NCBI GenBank assembly: GCA_035275065.1
Contig: DATENM010000002.1
Location: 62,001-126,000 of the forward strand
DNA length: 64,000 nt
Source of the DNA: Blastocatellia bacterium
Lineage (GTDB): Bacteria > Acidobacteriota > Blastocatellia > UBA7656
Reading direction: 5' to 3'
Positions 10,708-20,106 of the stretch are shown piece by piece (position 1 is the first letter of the stretch; the number at the start of each line of letters is the position of its first letter). Position numbers and translations under genes: made by a program. The notes under the pieces are model-generated. The model saw only the letters and a program-made list of their open reading frames with translations. It did no database searches and was not told the DNA's origin.

Positions 10708-11151
10708 ATGATAAGAATTTATCTCGACTATAATGGCTTTCAGCGAGGGTTCGACGATCCGCAGCATGTGCGCATTCAAATGGAGGCGCTCGCCTGTCAG
10801 GAAATCTTTAACCGCGCGGCCCACGGCGAAGTTGAGCTGGTCTGGTCTTTCATGCATCAGGATGAAAGCTTGCAGTGTCCTTTCCCTGACCGCCAGCTTG
10901 AGGCTTTTCGGCTCGCCAGCCTATGCCGGGTTCGTATCGGTCCGGAAGAAGCGATTTATAATCTGGCTCAGTCCTACATTCAACAGGGCGCCGTGTCTGC
11001 TAAAGATGCGATCCATCTGGCCTGCGCGATTCATACCGGCGCAGAGGTTTTCTTGACCTGGGATGATAAACTATTGAAGCAAGCCGCACGGCTAGGGTTA
11101 ACGATGCGCGTTCTGAATCCGGTGGACTTCATCAGGCAGCGAGGAGAATGA
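10708..11151 (+). CDS. PIN-domain toxin-like ribonuclease
   Basis: The 147-residue protein starts MIRIYLDYNGFQRGFDD, the beta-strand plus first acidic residue (Asp7) of the PIN fold, and ends with the second acidic cluster KDAIHLACAIHTGAEVFLTW followed by DDKLLKQA. PIN toxins (VapC and relatives) cut RNA with Mg2+ held by three or four acidic residues. The partner gene overlaps its stop by four bases (ATGA), the usual coupling of toxin-antitoxin pairs; here the toxin comes first. The pair sits between two copies of a 54-bp sequence copied from the end of the VWA gene. No good ribosome site precedes the ATG. The RNA target is unknown. Confidence 0.8.
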   Translation: MIRIYLDYNGFQRGFDDPQHVRIQMEALACQEIFNRAAHGEVELVWSFMHQDESLQCPFPDRQLEAFRLASLCRVRIGPEEAIYNLAQSYIQQGAVSAKDAIHLACAIHTGAEVFLTWDDKLLKQAARLGLTMRVLNPVDFIRQRGE

Positions 11152-11360
11152 TGGCCAGCACAGACCCAATGAGTGATGCGGAATTGCGAATGATCGGCAT
11201 CGAAGCGTTGAACAAGGCGCTCGGCCCGGCGGCGGCGTTGCGCTTCCTGTCTCTCTTGCATCGCGACCCGACTGACTACGTCGAAATTTCACGCCGTCTA
11301 TACGAGGGACAGTCTATTGACGATATATTCGCGCGCGCTAAAGAGAATTGGAAAGAGTGA
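11148..11360 (+). CDS. Small antitoxin-like partner of the PIN protein
   Basis: The 70-residue product overlaps the PIN gene by four bases and has GAGGAG five bases before its first ATG. The sequence (MSDAELRMIGIEALNKALGP, then RDPTDYVEISRRLYEGQSID) is helical and has no recognisable DNA-binding domain. Two-gene units of a PIN protein followed by a short protein of this kind are common as antitoxin pairs, so I call it an antitoxin from context. The ATG at 11151 is an alternative start. Confidence 0.65.
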   Translation: MMASTDPMSDAELRMIGIEALNKALGPAAALRFLSLLHRDPTDYVEISRRLYEGQSIDDIFARAKENWKE

Positions 11361-11369
11361 CCTATAATG

Positions 11370-11423
11370 CAGTCCATCCTGATGGACTTCCTGCGCCGCC
11401 GCACCAAACACATTCATTAAGCC
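11370..11423 (+). repeat. 54-bp direct repeat, right copy (orphan duplicate of the VWA gene end)
   Basis: A 53/54 match to 10635-10688. It includes the VWA stop codon but has no reading frame before it, so it is either the original gene end displaced by the inserted cassette or a fresh copy made at insertion. It starts ten bases after the antitoxin stop. Confidence 0.95.
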
Positions 11424-11427
11424 GTCA

Positions 11428-11503
11428 CCCTGGGAGCGCGGGCGTCTCGCCCGCAAGGCTTGCGATTCGTAGAGCAGCGGGCGAGACGCCCGCGCTCCCA
11501 GGG
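11428..11503. repeat. GC-rich palindromic element, 27-bp perfect arms (copy 1)
   Basis: The arms at 11428-11454 and 11477-11503 are perfect 27-bp reverse complements around a 22-bp loop; the arm core is GGGAGCGCGGGCGTCTCGCC. A second copy with one-base changes sits at 52248-52322. It lies between convergent genes (antitoxin on plus, ABC permease on minus) and could act as a two-way terminator, but its recurrence marks it as a dispersed REP-like element. Confidence 0.85.
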
Positions 11504-11507
11504 CGAA

Positions 11508-12802
11508 TCAGTTGTAGCGCAGCCAGCGGCCGAGCTCGGCCAGGCTCGGGCGCTTGCCATACATCAGGATGCCGACGCGATAAATCTTTGCCGCCAGCCA
11601 TACCGCGCCGAGGATCGTCACCACCATGATCGCCATCGACAACAGCACTTGCCAGAGCGGCGGGTTGATCACCGCGATGCGCAGCATCATCAGCGTCGGC
11701 GCGAAGAACGGAATCATCGATAAGGTCACCGCCAGCGGCCCATTCGGGTTCGCGACCACGGTCGTGAAGATCGTCATCGGAATGACAATAAGGATCGTTA
11801 CAGGGAACTGCGCCTGCTGCGCTTCTTCTTCGCTGCCGACGGTGGCGCCGACCAGCGCGTACAGCGTCGCGTAGAGGAAGTAGCCGAGGACGAAGTAGAT
11901 GACGAAGTAGACGAGCAGGATAGGCGGCAGGTGCGGCAGCGCCACGCCGCGCGAGGCGAAGATCGACAGGCCGACGGTCGAAAGCAAGGCGACGCTCGTG
12001 ACCCAGATGCCGATCTGCGTCAGCCCGACCAGGCCGATGCCGATCAGCTTGCCGAGCATCATCTCGTGTGGCTTCACCGACGAGACGACGATTTCGACGA
12101 TGCGCGATTGTTTCTCTTCGATGACCCCGCGCATCACGAACAGCCCGTAGAACAACACCGTCATGTACATGAAGAAGAGCATGACGAAGGCCACAACAAA
12201 GCCCGTGCCGCCATCTTCTTGCGCGCCGCCTTCCGAGGTCAGCTTCTTGGTGTCGAGTTCGAGCCGCCGCGTGATGCCCTTCGCCTTGTCGCCGCCGAGG
12301 CCGGCGCGGTCGAGCTTGCGCTCGATGACCGCCTGGTTGATGGCGGATTCCAACGAGCGCAGGCCGAAATCGCTGGTATTCTTCGAGCGGTATTCGGGCC
12401 GCGTCCCGTCGAGTAGGCCGGCGGGCAAAATCAAGTAGGCTTTATCTTCGTCCTTCTTGCCGCCCGCCGTGTAATCGTTTCGGATGATCTCGTCAATGTT
12501 ATCGCTCGGGCTGACGGCGCGGCGCTCCAGCACGTAGTTTGTCAGCCGTGGCCCGCGGTCGCCCGCGTCGTCGCGGCCCGCGCCGGGCGTGTCGAGGCGA
12601 TTCTTGATGGCGGGAAAGAGCTGTTCATCGCCGCTCTGATCGAGCACCACGACATGCCGCTCGCCGCCGCCGCGCGTCGCCAGCAAGCCCGGCAACAGCG
12701 CCAGCGCCAGCAACAACAAGGGGCTGGCAATCGTGCTGATGACAAAGGCGCGCGTGCGGACGCGCACCACGTATTCGCGCTTGATGATGGCCCAGGTTTT
12801 TT

Positions 12803-12806
<4 letters not shown>
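11508..12806 (-). CDS. ABC-2 type transporter permease (NatB/YhaP-like)
   Basis: The 432-residue protein has one N-terminal helix (residues about 22-44), a large extracytoplasmic domain of about 150 residues, and five or six C-terminal helices with the ABC-2 pattern (VFAFVMLFFMYMTVLFYGLF-like stretch, then EEKQSRIVEIVVSSVKPHEM, a motif strongly conserved in NatB-type exporters). It would form the membrane part of an efflux pump with the ATPase gene upstream, whose stop overlaps its ATG by four bases. NatAB-type pumps export sodium or other small solutes; the cargo cannot be told from sequence. The 3' end runs to the palindromic element shared with the toxin-antitoxin side. Confidence 0.88.
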
Positions 12807-13738
<932 letters not shown>

Positions 13739-13843
13739 CCGTTATCCTCCAAGGGGTGGTCAGTCAGCTTGAATGAAGCCCGCAAGACGCGAGGGGAGCC
13801 AATCGTCTGACACATGCGAGATGCTTGAGCCGCCGACGTGCCT

Positions 13844-14347
13844 TCACACTTCGTTGGTGTCGCGGCTGGCCTGTCGGGCGCGAATCTTTTTTTCGTACTC
13901 GTCGAAATTGCGCGTCGTGTGCTCGGTGACGCTGCCGACGGACGAAGGCGGCGCGCTAAGTTGCGGCGGCGTGAATTCCTTCGCCGCATCCGTGCGCGAA
14001 GACGGCGCGCCCGCCGCGCTCGCCGGGTGGTAATAAATCTTCACCAGCCGGATCAGCAACCACACCAGCAGCGCGTCAATGCCGAGCCCCACGAGCGGGC
14101 CGAGAATCATCACCGGCAAGAACTCGCCCGGCGGGATGTTGCGCATCGCCATGTCCGAGGCCATGGCGAGCGGACCGATGATGCCAACCGTTGAAATGAT
14201 GCCGATGATGAGTAGAAACGTGATGGTCAAGGCCATCGGGAATTTTCCCTGCACGGTCGCCTCTGCCGGCCCATTCAGATTCGCGCCGCACTGCTTGCAA
14301 TACCGCAGCCCTTGAATTGATTCGGCGCCGCAATTTGGACAATACAT
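13844..14347 (-). CDS. Zinc-ribbon membrane protein with C-terminal SVTEHTTRNF motif (paralogue 1)
   Basis: The 167-residue protein starts with a CxxC-x12-CxxC zinc ribbon (YCPNCGAE and YCKQCGAN), has two membrane helices at about residues 38-60 and 82-104, and ends with a proline-rich linker leading to PPSSVGSVTEHTTRNF and a charged tail. I chose the ATG at 14347 because the ribbon begins right there and GGGGTG precedes it. It is the third in order of transcription of three tandem paralogues, with a fourth at 54.7 kb. The motif at the C-terminus is almost identical in all. Function is unknown; a ribbon and a short conserved tail, both likely facing the cytoplasm, suggest protein docking. Confidence 0.8.
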   Translation of the reverse strand: MYCPNCGAESIQGLRYCKQCGANLNGPAEATVQGKFPMALTITFLLIIGIISTVGIIGPLAMASDMAMRNIPPGEFLPVMILGPLVGLGIDALLVWLLIRLVKIYYHPASAAGAPSSRTDAAKEFTPPQLSAPPSSVGSVTEHTTRNFDEYEKKIRARQASRDTNEV

Positions 14348-14377
14348 ATTCACCCCATCGATTGCCGAACATTCGGG

Positions 14378-14896
14378 CTATTGCTGCTCTCTGGCATCGC
14401 GGTATGCCGCTTCAAAATTGCGCGTCGTGTGCTCGGTGACGCTGCGGAAGGCCGGCGGCGGCGCGGCGACCTGCTGCGGGTTGGGCGCGCTCACACGCCC
14501 CGACTGTCGCCGGGCGCTGCTGTCCTGTTCCATCAGCTTGATCAACCGCGACAGCTGCCGGATCAGCATCCCGGCAATCAGCACGACCGCGGGCGAGCCA
14601 AACAAGTAGAGCGGCACGACGATCTCTTTGGGCGCCTGGAGAACGGTCAGCGGCACCGCAAGGCCGAACAACGTCAGCAGCGACACCAGGCTGAAGACCG
14701 CCACCGCCCAGAAGACGCCGGCCAGCCTTTTGCCGCTCATTCCCGGCGCTTCGCTCTTCTCGATGTCCCAGCCGTGTTCGGTCTGGCGGACGCGCTCGAA
14801 GTCAACGCCCGGCGTCGGCTGATACAGATTGCCGCCACAGCGCGTGCAATAGCGCAGCCCGGTCGTGTTGGCCGCGTCGCAGGTTGGACAATTCAT
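14378..14896 (-). CDS. Zinc-ribbon membrane protein with C-terminal SVTEHTTRNF motif (paralogue 2)
   Basis: The 172-residue protein has the ribbon NCPTCDAANTTGLRYCTRCG at its start, two membrane helices at about residues 62-86 and 92-115, and PPPAFRSVTEHTTRNFEAAY near its end. The ATG at 14896 is preceded by GGAGGCGGCC and puts the first cysteine at residue 3; the in-frame start at 14908 is a TTG. It lies 30 bp upstream of paralogue 1 and 55 bp downstream of paralogue 3 on the same strand, so the three look like one operon born by duplication. The variation lies in the middle and linker; the two ends are conserved. Confidence 0.8.
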   Translation of the reverse strand: MNCPTCDAANTTGLRYCTRCGGNLYQPTPGVDFERVRQTEHGWDIEKSEAPGMSGKRLAGVFWAVAVFSLVSLLTLFGLAVPLTVLQAPKEIVVPLYLFGSPAVVLIAGMLIRQLSRLIKLMEQDSSARRQSGRVSAPNPQQVAAPPPAFRSVTEHTTRNFEAAYRDAREQQ

Positions 14897-14951
14897 GGCC
14901 GCCTCCAATTCACTTCGTAACCTTTTTTACAATCACCGCCGAAGCCATCGG

Positions 14952-15458
14952 CTATTCGCGGGCGTGCAGCTTGTCATAGATGCCCGGCTCGAAGTTGCGC
15001 GTCGTATGCTCGGTGACGCTGCCGACGGACGAGGGCGGCGCCGGCAACTGAACGAGCGGCGGCGCGGCGTGAATCGCCTTGTCGTTTTTAGCCGGCTGCC
15101 CCTGCGGTCGCGGCGCAACCAGATGGCCGAACAAACGCATGAGCATGGCAACGACGCCGGTGATGGTCAGCGTGCCGAAGATCAGCATCACGATGGCTAC
15201 AGGTGTCGCGTTACCGGTGACGATCTCGCCGGGAAACCTCTGCCGCATCAGATCAAAGGCATGGGTAAAAACAATCCCTAGCCCGCCGAGCGTAATCGCC
15301 ACGGTCGCCAGTGCCAGGGGCCAGGCGGCTACCGTCACTTTCGGAGCGGCGGGCGGCGCGGGCGCTTGCGGGGTTGGGGCTTCCAGGAGATTGGTGCCGC
15401 ACTGTTTGCAGTATCTCAAGCCGTAAACGTGCTCAGCGGCGCAATTCGGACAAAACAT
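14952..15458 (-). CDS. Zinc-ribbon membrane protein with C-terminal SVTEHTTRNF motif (paralogue 3)
   Basis: The 168-residue protein begins MFCPNCAAEHVYGLRYCKQC, has two membrane helices at about residues 45-66 and 82-104, and a C-terminal PPSSVGSVTEHTTRNFE identical to paralogue 1 over 16 residues. The ATG at 15458 follows a clear GGAGG; a frame open to 15602 would add 48 residues without a ribosome site. It is the first gene of the tandem set. The divergent acyl-CoA dehydrogenase gene begins about 200 bp away, and this gap must hold both promoters. Confidence 0.8.
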   Translation of the reverse strand: MFCPNCAAEHVYGLRYCKQCGTNLLEAPTPQAPAPPAAPKVTVAAWPLALATVAITLGGLGIVFTHAFDLMRQRFPGEIVTGNATPVAIVMLIFGTLTITGVVAMLMRLFGHLVAPRPQGQPAKNDKAIHAAPPLVQLPAPPSSVGSVTEHTTRNFEPGIYDKLHARE

Positions 15459-15664
15459 GATGCCTCCGTGTCTGGCGGCCCGAGAACCTTGGCCGCTTAT
15501 TTTCTTCGTTTGCATTATAACTGATTCTACGGAAGAACTCAGTTGGACTACGACGCACGGCGCTGACAGGTTCAGCCGACCTTTCCCCATTGCCATTTGC
15601 ATTCGCCGGGTGCTAGATTGAAAGTCACTGTCATACTTCGATTTTTCGTCCGGAGGTCAACATC

Positions 15665-16846
15665 ATGTCACAACCTGCGACCGCTTCTGAAACCGCGCCG
15701 CGCGCGCTCACTTCATTAACCGACGAAGAGCAATTATTCCGCCAGTCGGTCGGCGAATTTGCCACCAGCCAGCTGCGCCCGCTCGCCGCCGAGATGGACG
15801 AGCAGGGCAAGTTCTCGGCTGACCTCATCAAGCAGTTTTTCGACCTCGGCTTAATGGGCATCGCCATCCCCGAACAGTACGGCGGCCAGGGCGGCAACTT
15901 CTTCACCTCGATCATCGCCGTCGAAGAGTTGTCACGCGCCGACGCGTCGGCGGGCGTCATCGTTGACGTGCAGAACACCCTGGTCAACAACGCCCTGCTG
16001 ATGTGGGCCAACGAAGACCAGAAGCGCCGCTACCTGCCGCGCCTGGCGACGGACACCGTCGGCGCTTACGCGCTCTCTGAGGCCGGTTCGGGCAGCGACG
16101 CCTTCGCGCTCGCGACAAAGGCCGAAGACAAAGGTGACCACTACCTGCTCAACGGGCGCAAGCTGTGGATCACCAACGGCGCCGAAGCCGGGCTGTTCAT
16201 CGTCTTTGCCAACGTCGCGCCCGACAAAGGCTATCGCGGCATCACCGCTTTTCTGGTCGAGCGAGACTTCCCCGGTTTTTCGGTCGGCAAGAAAGAGAAC
16301 AAGCTCGGCATCCGCGCCAGCTCGACTTGCGAGCTGATTCTGGAAGATTGCGCGGTTAAGAAAGAGAACATTCTCGGCGAAGTGGGGCGCGGCTATAAGA
16401 TCGCCATCGAGACCTTGAACGAAGGGCGCATCGGCATCGGCGCGCAGATGGTCGGGCTGTCGGCGGGGGCGCTCGATTACGGCATCAACTATGTGAAAGA
16501 GCGCCGCCAGTTTGGCAAGGCGATTGGCGCATTTCAGGGCGTGCAGTTTCAGATCGCCCAGGTGGCCACCGAGCTTGAAGCGGCGCGCTTGATGGTCTAC
16601 AACGCGGCGCGCATGAAAGACAGTGGCGAGAACTTCGTCATGCAGGCAGCGATGGCCAAGCTGTTTACCTCACAGGTCGCCGAGCGCGTCACCAGTCAGG
16701 TTGTCGAACTCTACGGCGGCTATGGCTACACGAAAGATTACCCGGCGGAGAAGTATTACCGCGATGCCAAGATCGGCAAGATTTACGAAGGCACCTCGAA
16801 CATGCAGCTACAGACCATCGCCAAGCTGATCCTCGGCGACGTGTAA
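15665..16846 (+). CDS. Acyl-CoA dehydrogenase, short/branched-chain type
   Basis: The 393-residue flavoenzyme would oxidise an acyl-CoA to the enoyl-CoA and pass electrons to ETF. Visible signatures are the N-terminal helical domain, the FAD/substrate motif AYALSEAGSGSDAFALATKA, WITNGAEAGLFIVFA, and the C-terminal block QLYGGYGYTKDYPAEKYYRD-like segment ending in KIGKIYEGTSNMQ, where Glu375 is in the place of the catalytic base of butyryl-CoA dehydrogenases. A good GGAGG site lies 10 bases before the ATG. Such enzymes serve valine, isoleucine or short-chain fatty-acid breakdown; the branched-chain dehydrogenase E1 gene 8 kb away would supply suitable substrates, although they are not in one operon. 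Confidence 0.93.
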   Translation: MSQPATASETAPRALTSLTDEEQLFRQSVGEFATSQLRPLAAEMDEQGKFSADLIKQFFDLGLMGIAIPEQYGGQGGNFFTSIIAVEELSRADASAGVIVDVQNTLVNNALLMWANEDQKRRYLPRLATDTVGAYALSEAGSGSDAFALATKAEDKGDHYLLNGRKLWITNGAEAGLFIVFANVAPDKGYRGITAFLVERDFPGFSVGKKENKLGIRASSTCELILEDCAVKKENILGEVGRGYKIAIETLNEGRIGIGAQMVGLSAGALDYGINYVKERRQFGKAIGAFQGVQFQIAQVATELEAARLMVYNAARMKDSGENFVMQAAMAKLFTSQVAERVTSQVVELYGGYGYTKDYPAEKYYRDAKIGKIYEGTSNMQLQTIAKLILGDV

Positions 16847-16868
16847 ACCGAATCACCTTGCAACCCCG

Positions 16869-16897
16869 ACGGCGCGCGGCCAAAGGCGGCGCGCCGT
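16869..16897. terminator. Hairpin between convergent genes
   Basis: ACGGCGCGC (16869-16877) pairs with GCGCGCCGT (16889-16897) around an 11-bp loop, in the 59-bp gap between the acyl-CoA dehydrogenase stop and the stop of the WD40-caspase gene. No clear T-run follows. Confidence 0.55.
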
Positions 16898-16905
16898 TGA
16901 TCATT

Positions 16906-19900
16906 TCAGCGCAGCAGCGCGACGGGAAAGTCCTGGCCCTTTGACGAGCTGACCGGGTATTGCGCGACCGACTTGTACTTCTTTGACACCTCCGGCAACT
17001 GGTCTTCGATGTAGGCCAGCAAGCCGCGCACGGTGATGCTGCGATTGGCCGCGCCGACGACCGCTTCGCCTTTCAAGCCGTTTAACAGCACGTAGGTGAA
17101 CAGGCCGTGATGCAGCTCATCGATCTCTGCCGCAAGCTGGCTCGCTCCTGACGCGGCGATGATGTGGACGCCGGCAGAGCGCGCCAGTTGCGCCAGACTC
17201 TTGCGGTCTTCGTAACCGCGGAACGACACCACCGCGCCGCCCGACCGGCAGGCGTCGAGTAACAGCAAAACCTTCTGCGAGCGAATCTTCACCAGCGCTT
17301 CATTGATCGCCGCCGACGAGATGCCGCCAGCGGTCAACTGCTCGTCGCGCTCGGGCTGCGTGATCTCGTGCGGGATGAAGTACCACTGATCGAGGCGGCT
17401 GTCGCCGTGGCCTGCGAAATAGATAATCACCACGTCTTCGGGCCGCGCCGTCTCGCTCAACCGCGCAAAGGCTTTGACGATGTTGGCGCGGCTGGCGTCG
17501 GCGTCGTACAGGCGAGTGATCTCGACTTCGCGGAACAATCGCCCGCCGCTCTGCTGAAAGTAAGCGGCGACGCCTTCGGCGTCCTGCACCGAGAAGTTCA
17601 AATTCAATGCCGGATTCTGATAGCGGCTGATGCCGACGACGAGCATGCGCAGCGCCGCCTGCTTTTCGGGCGCGGCCAGTTGCACGCTGATCTCGTCGGC
17701 GCGGCTTTCGGTGCGGTCGCGGCTGTAAGCGACGGCGCGCAGTGCGTTGCCGCCTTCGGCGAGCAAGACGCGGTAGGTCGCCGCCACCGTGCCGCGCGCC
17801 GCCGCCTTCAAGCCGCGATTGCCGGGATTGACGAGCTTGCCGTTCTGGTAGAGCCGCAAGTCTTCGGCGCCGCCGCCGGTGTCGCGCGCTTCGACCGTCA
17901 CCTCGATCTCTTCGGCGGTGAAGCGCTCGTCTTTGCGCGGCGACGTGATGCGCACTTCGGGCGGCGTCGCGAAGCCCTTGGCGATGGTGTCCGCGGGCTT
18001 GGCGAGCGGTTCTTGCAAGGTCTGCGGCACGACCTGCGGCTTGAAGAAACGGTCGAAGAACTGGTCGAAGTCGAAGACCGTATCGGCCAATCGCCAGGCG
18101 ACATACTGGCCGCCTTTGTCCGAGCCATCGTAATAGCCTTCCGGCGTGAAGGCGATCCAGTTGCCGTCCTTGAAAGCTAGCAAGGTGACTAAAGGCGTGC
18201 CGAGTTCGAGCGACCATATCTTCGTCGTCGTATCCCAGCTTCCCGACAACAGCCACTTACGGTCCGGGCTGAAGGCGAGCGACGAGACAGGGCTCGAATG
18301 GCCGGCGAGCGTGCGCACGAGGCTGCCGCTTGTCGTGTCCCACAGCTTGATGGTTTTATCGTAGCCGCCTGATGCCAGCAGCTTGCCGTCACCGCTGAAG
18401 GCCAGCGACAGCACGTCATAGGTGTGGCCTTCAGCCGTGCGCAGCAGCGCGCCGCTCGTGGCGTCCCACAGCTTGATCGTCTTATCGGCGCTGCCCGAAG
18501 CGATGACGCGGCCATCGGGGCTGAAGGCGACCGCATGCACCTGTGAGCCGTGACCATTGAGCGTGCGAATCAATGCGCCGCTCTCCGCGTCCCACTGCCG
18601 CACGGTCGTATCCACGCTGGCCGAGACAAGCTGGCGGCTATCGGGGCTAAAAGCGACCGACTCGACAAGACTGAAATGGCCGGTGAGCGTGCGCAGCAAG
18701 CGGCCCGAGGTCGCATCCCACAGCCGAATGCTGCGGTCTTCGCCGCCCGCCGCGATCCGTTTGCCGTCAGGGCTATAAGCGACCGAGCTGACCTCCGAGG
18801 TGTGGCCGGTGAGCGTGCGCAGCAGCTTGCCGGTTTCGACCTCCCAGAGCTTGACCGTCTTGTCCCAGCTTGCCGAAGCCAGGGTGCGGCCATCGGGGCT
18901 GAAGGCGACGGCGCTGACTTCCGACGCATGACCCGCGAGCGTCCGCACCAGGCGCACGTTCGGCGCGTCCCACAGCTTGACGGTCGCGCCGCTGGTTGCG
19001 GCAAGCGTGCGCCCGTCGGCGCTGTAAGCGATGCGGCGCACCTCTGAGGAACGGCCTTCGAGGGCGCGCAGTGGTTTGCCGCTGGCAGTCTCCCAGAGCG
19101 TCACGGCGCGATAGTTGGCGGCGGCGATGATCGAGCCGTCGTTGTTGAAGGCAATCGAGCTGACCGGATGGGCATGGCCGGCGAAGGTGCGCAGCGGCTT
19201 GCCGGTTTCGCTGTCCCAGAGGATGACGCTTTTGTCCTGACTGCCGGACGCCAGCGTTTTGCCATCTGTATGGAAGGCTACAGAGACTGCGCCGCTGGTG
19301 TGGCCGGTGAGCGTGCGCAGCAATTTGCCGCTTTCTGTCTCCCAGAGCTTGACCGTCTTATCGAGGCTCGCCGAGGCGATCATCTTGCCGTCACGGCTGA
19401 AGGCGACGGCGCGGACTTCTGCCGCGTGGTCTTCGAGGGTGCGGACGAGCGCCCCGGTCTCGGTGTTCCACAGCCTGACCGTCTTATCCGTCGTGCCGGC
19501 AATCATCTGGCCATCGGGGCTGAAGGCGACGGCGCGCACAGCTGACCGCGCTTCGATGGTGAGCAGCTCGTCGCCGCTCTTGACCTCCCAGACGATGATA
19601 TTAGCGTCGCCGCTCGCCGAAGCCAGCTCGCGGCCATCGGGGCTGAAGGCGACGGCGAGGACTTCGGCCTCATGACCTGTGAGCGTGCGCAGCAGCTTGC
19701 CGGTTTCGACCTCCCAGAGCTTGACCGTCTTATCGAGGCTCGCCGAAGCGAGCGTCTTGCCATCGGGAGAAAAAGTAAGGCCGGCTACATCATCGAAATG
19801 GCCATCGAGGACGCGGCGCAGGCGGCCCGTCCCGGCTTCCCAGAGACGTATGGTCTGGTCTGCGCCGCCCGAAGCGATCAGCCGCCCGTCGGGGCTGAAG

Positions 19901-20106
19901 GCGACCGTGCGGATGTTGTCGAAGTGGCCGTTTTGAATAACCAGCTCAGGCTTCGGCGGTTGCAGCGCGGGCGTCGGCGGGCGCACAGGCGGGCGCACAG
20001 GCGGGCGGCGCTGGCGTTGCGCCGCCAAGTCGCCGGCCAGTAAAGCGGCAATTGCCGCGATCATAAAAAACAGCCCTACGGCTCGTCGCCAACCTCTCTT
20101 GGTCAT
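16906..20106 (-). CDS. Secreted or membrane-anchored WD40-repeat protein with C-terminal caspase (C14) domain
   Basis: The 1066-residue protein has an N-terminal hydrophobic signal (residues about 9-29), a proline-rich stretch, then 14 WD40 repeats (about residues 55-645), enough for two seven-bladed propellers. A linker with an Ig-like segment follows, and then a caspase/HetF-type peptidase domain from about residue 815. The catalytic pair is intact: His900 in YFAGHGDSRLDQ and Cys953 in LLLDACRSGG. Repeats end in KLW-like motifs typical of cyanobacterial and acidobacterial WD40 proteins. It would cleave after basic residues if it behaves like a metacaspase. The signal peptide implies export, which is unusual for a caspase. 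No partner gene is adjacent. The ATG at 20106 gives the signal peptide directly. Confidence 0.9.
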   Translation of the reverse strand: MTKRGWRRAVGLFFMIAAIAALLAGDLAAQRQRRPPVRPPVRPPTPALQPPKPELVIQNGHFDNIRTVAFSPDGRLIASGGADQTIRLWEAGTGRLRRVLDGHFDDVAGLTFSPDGKTLASASLDKTVKLWEVETGKLLRTLTGHEAEVLAVAFSPDGRELASASGDANIIVWEVKSGDELLTIEARSAVRAVAFSPDGQMIAGTTDKTVRLWNTETGALVRTLEDHAAEVRAVAFSRDGKMIASASLDKTVKLWETESGKLLRTLTGHTSGAVSVAFHTDGKTLASGSQDKSVILWDSETGKPLRTFAGHAHPVSSIAFNNDGSIIAAANYRAVTLWETASGKPLRALEGRSSEVRRIAYSADGRTLAATSGATVKLWDAPNVRLVRTLAGHASEVSAVAFSPDGRTLASASWDKTVKLWEVETGKLLRTLTGHTSEVSSVAYSPDGKRIAAGGEDRSIRLWDATSGRLLRTLTGHFSLVESVAFSPDSRQLVSASVDTTVRQWDAESGALIRTLNGHGSQVHAVAFSPDGRVIASGSADKTIKLWDATSGALLRTAEGHTYDVLSLAFSGDGKLLASGGYDKTIKLWDTTSGSLVRTLAGHSSPVSSLAFSPDRKWLLSGSWDTTTKIWSLELGTPLVTLLAFKDGNWIAFTPEGYYDGSDKGGQYVAWRLADTVFDFDQFFDRFFKPQVVPQTLQEPLAKPADTIAKGFATPPEVRITSPRKDERFTAEEIEVTVEARDTGGGAEDLRLYQNGKLVNPGNRGLKAAARGTVAATYRVLLAEGGNALRAVAYSRDRTESRADEISVQLAAPEKQAALRMLVVGISRYQNPALNLNFSVQDAEGVAAYFQQSGGRLFREVEITRLYDADASRANIVKAFARLSETARPEDVVIIYFAGHGDSRLDQWYFIPHEITQPERDEQLTAGGISSAAINEALVKIRSQKVLLLLDACRSGGAVVSFRGYEDRKSLAQLARSAGVHIIAASGASQLAAEIDELHHGLFTYVLLNGLKGEAVVGAANRSITVRGLLAYIEDQLPEVSKKYKSVAQYPVSSSKGQDFPVALLR

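Noticed and set aside
10689..11369. An insertion sequence carrying the toxin-antitoxin pair
   Set aside because: No transposase, no terminal inverted repeats, and the direct repeat of 54 bp is too long for a usual target-site duplication.
16906..20106. Long open frames antisense to real genes, for example 17368-18180, 34888-35949, 39967-41127, 45591-46748 and 50764-52434
   Set aside because: They mirror strong coding genes on the other strand, a usual effect of high GC, and their translations show no domains or ribosome sites.
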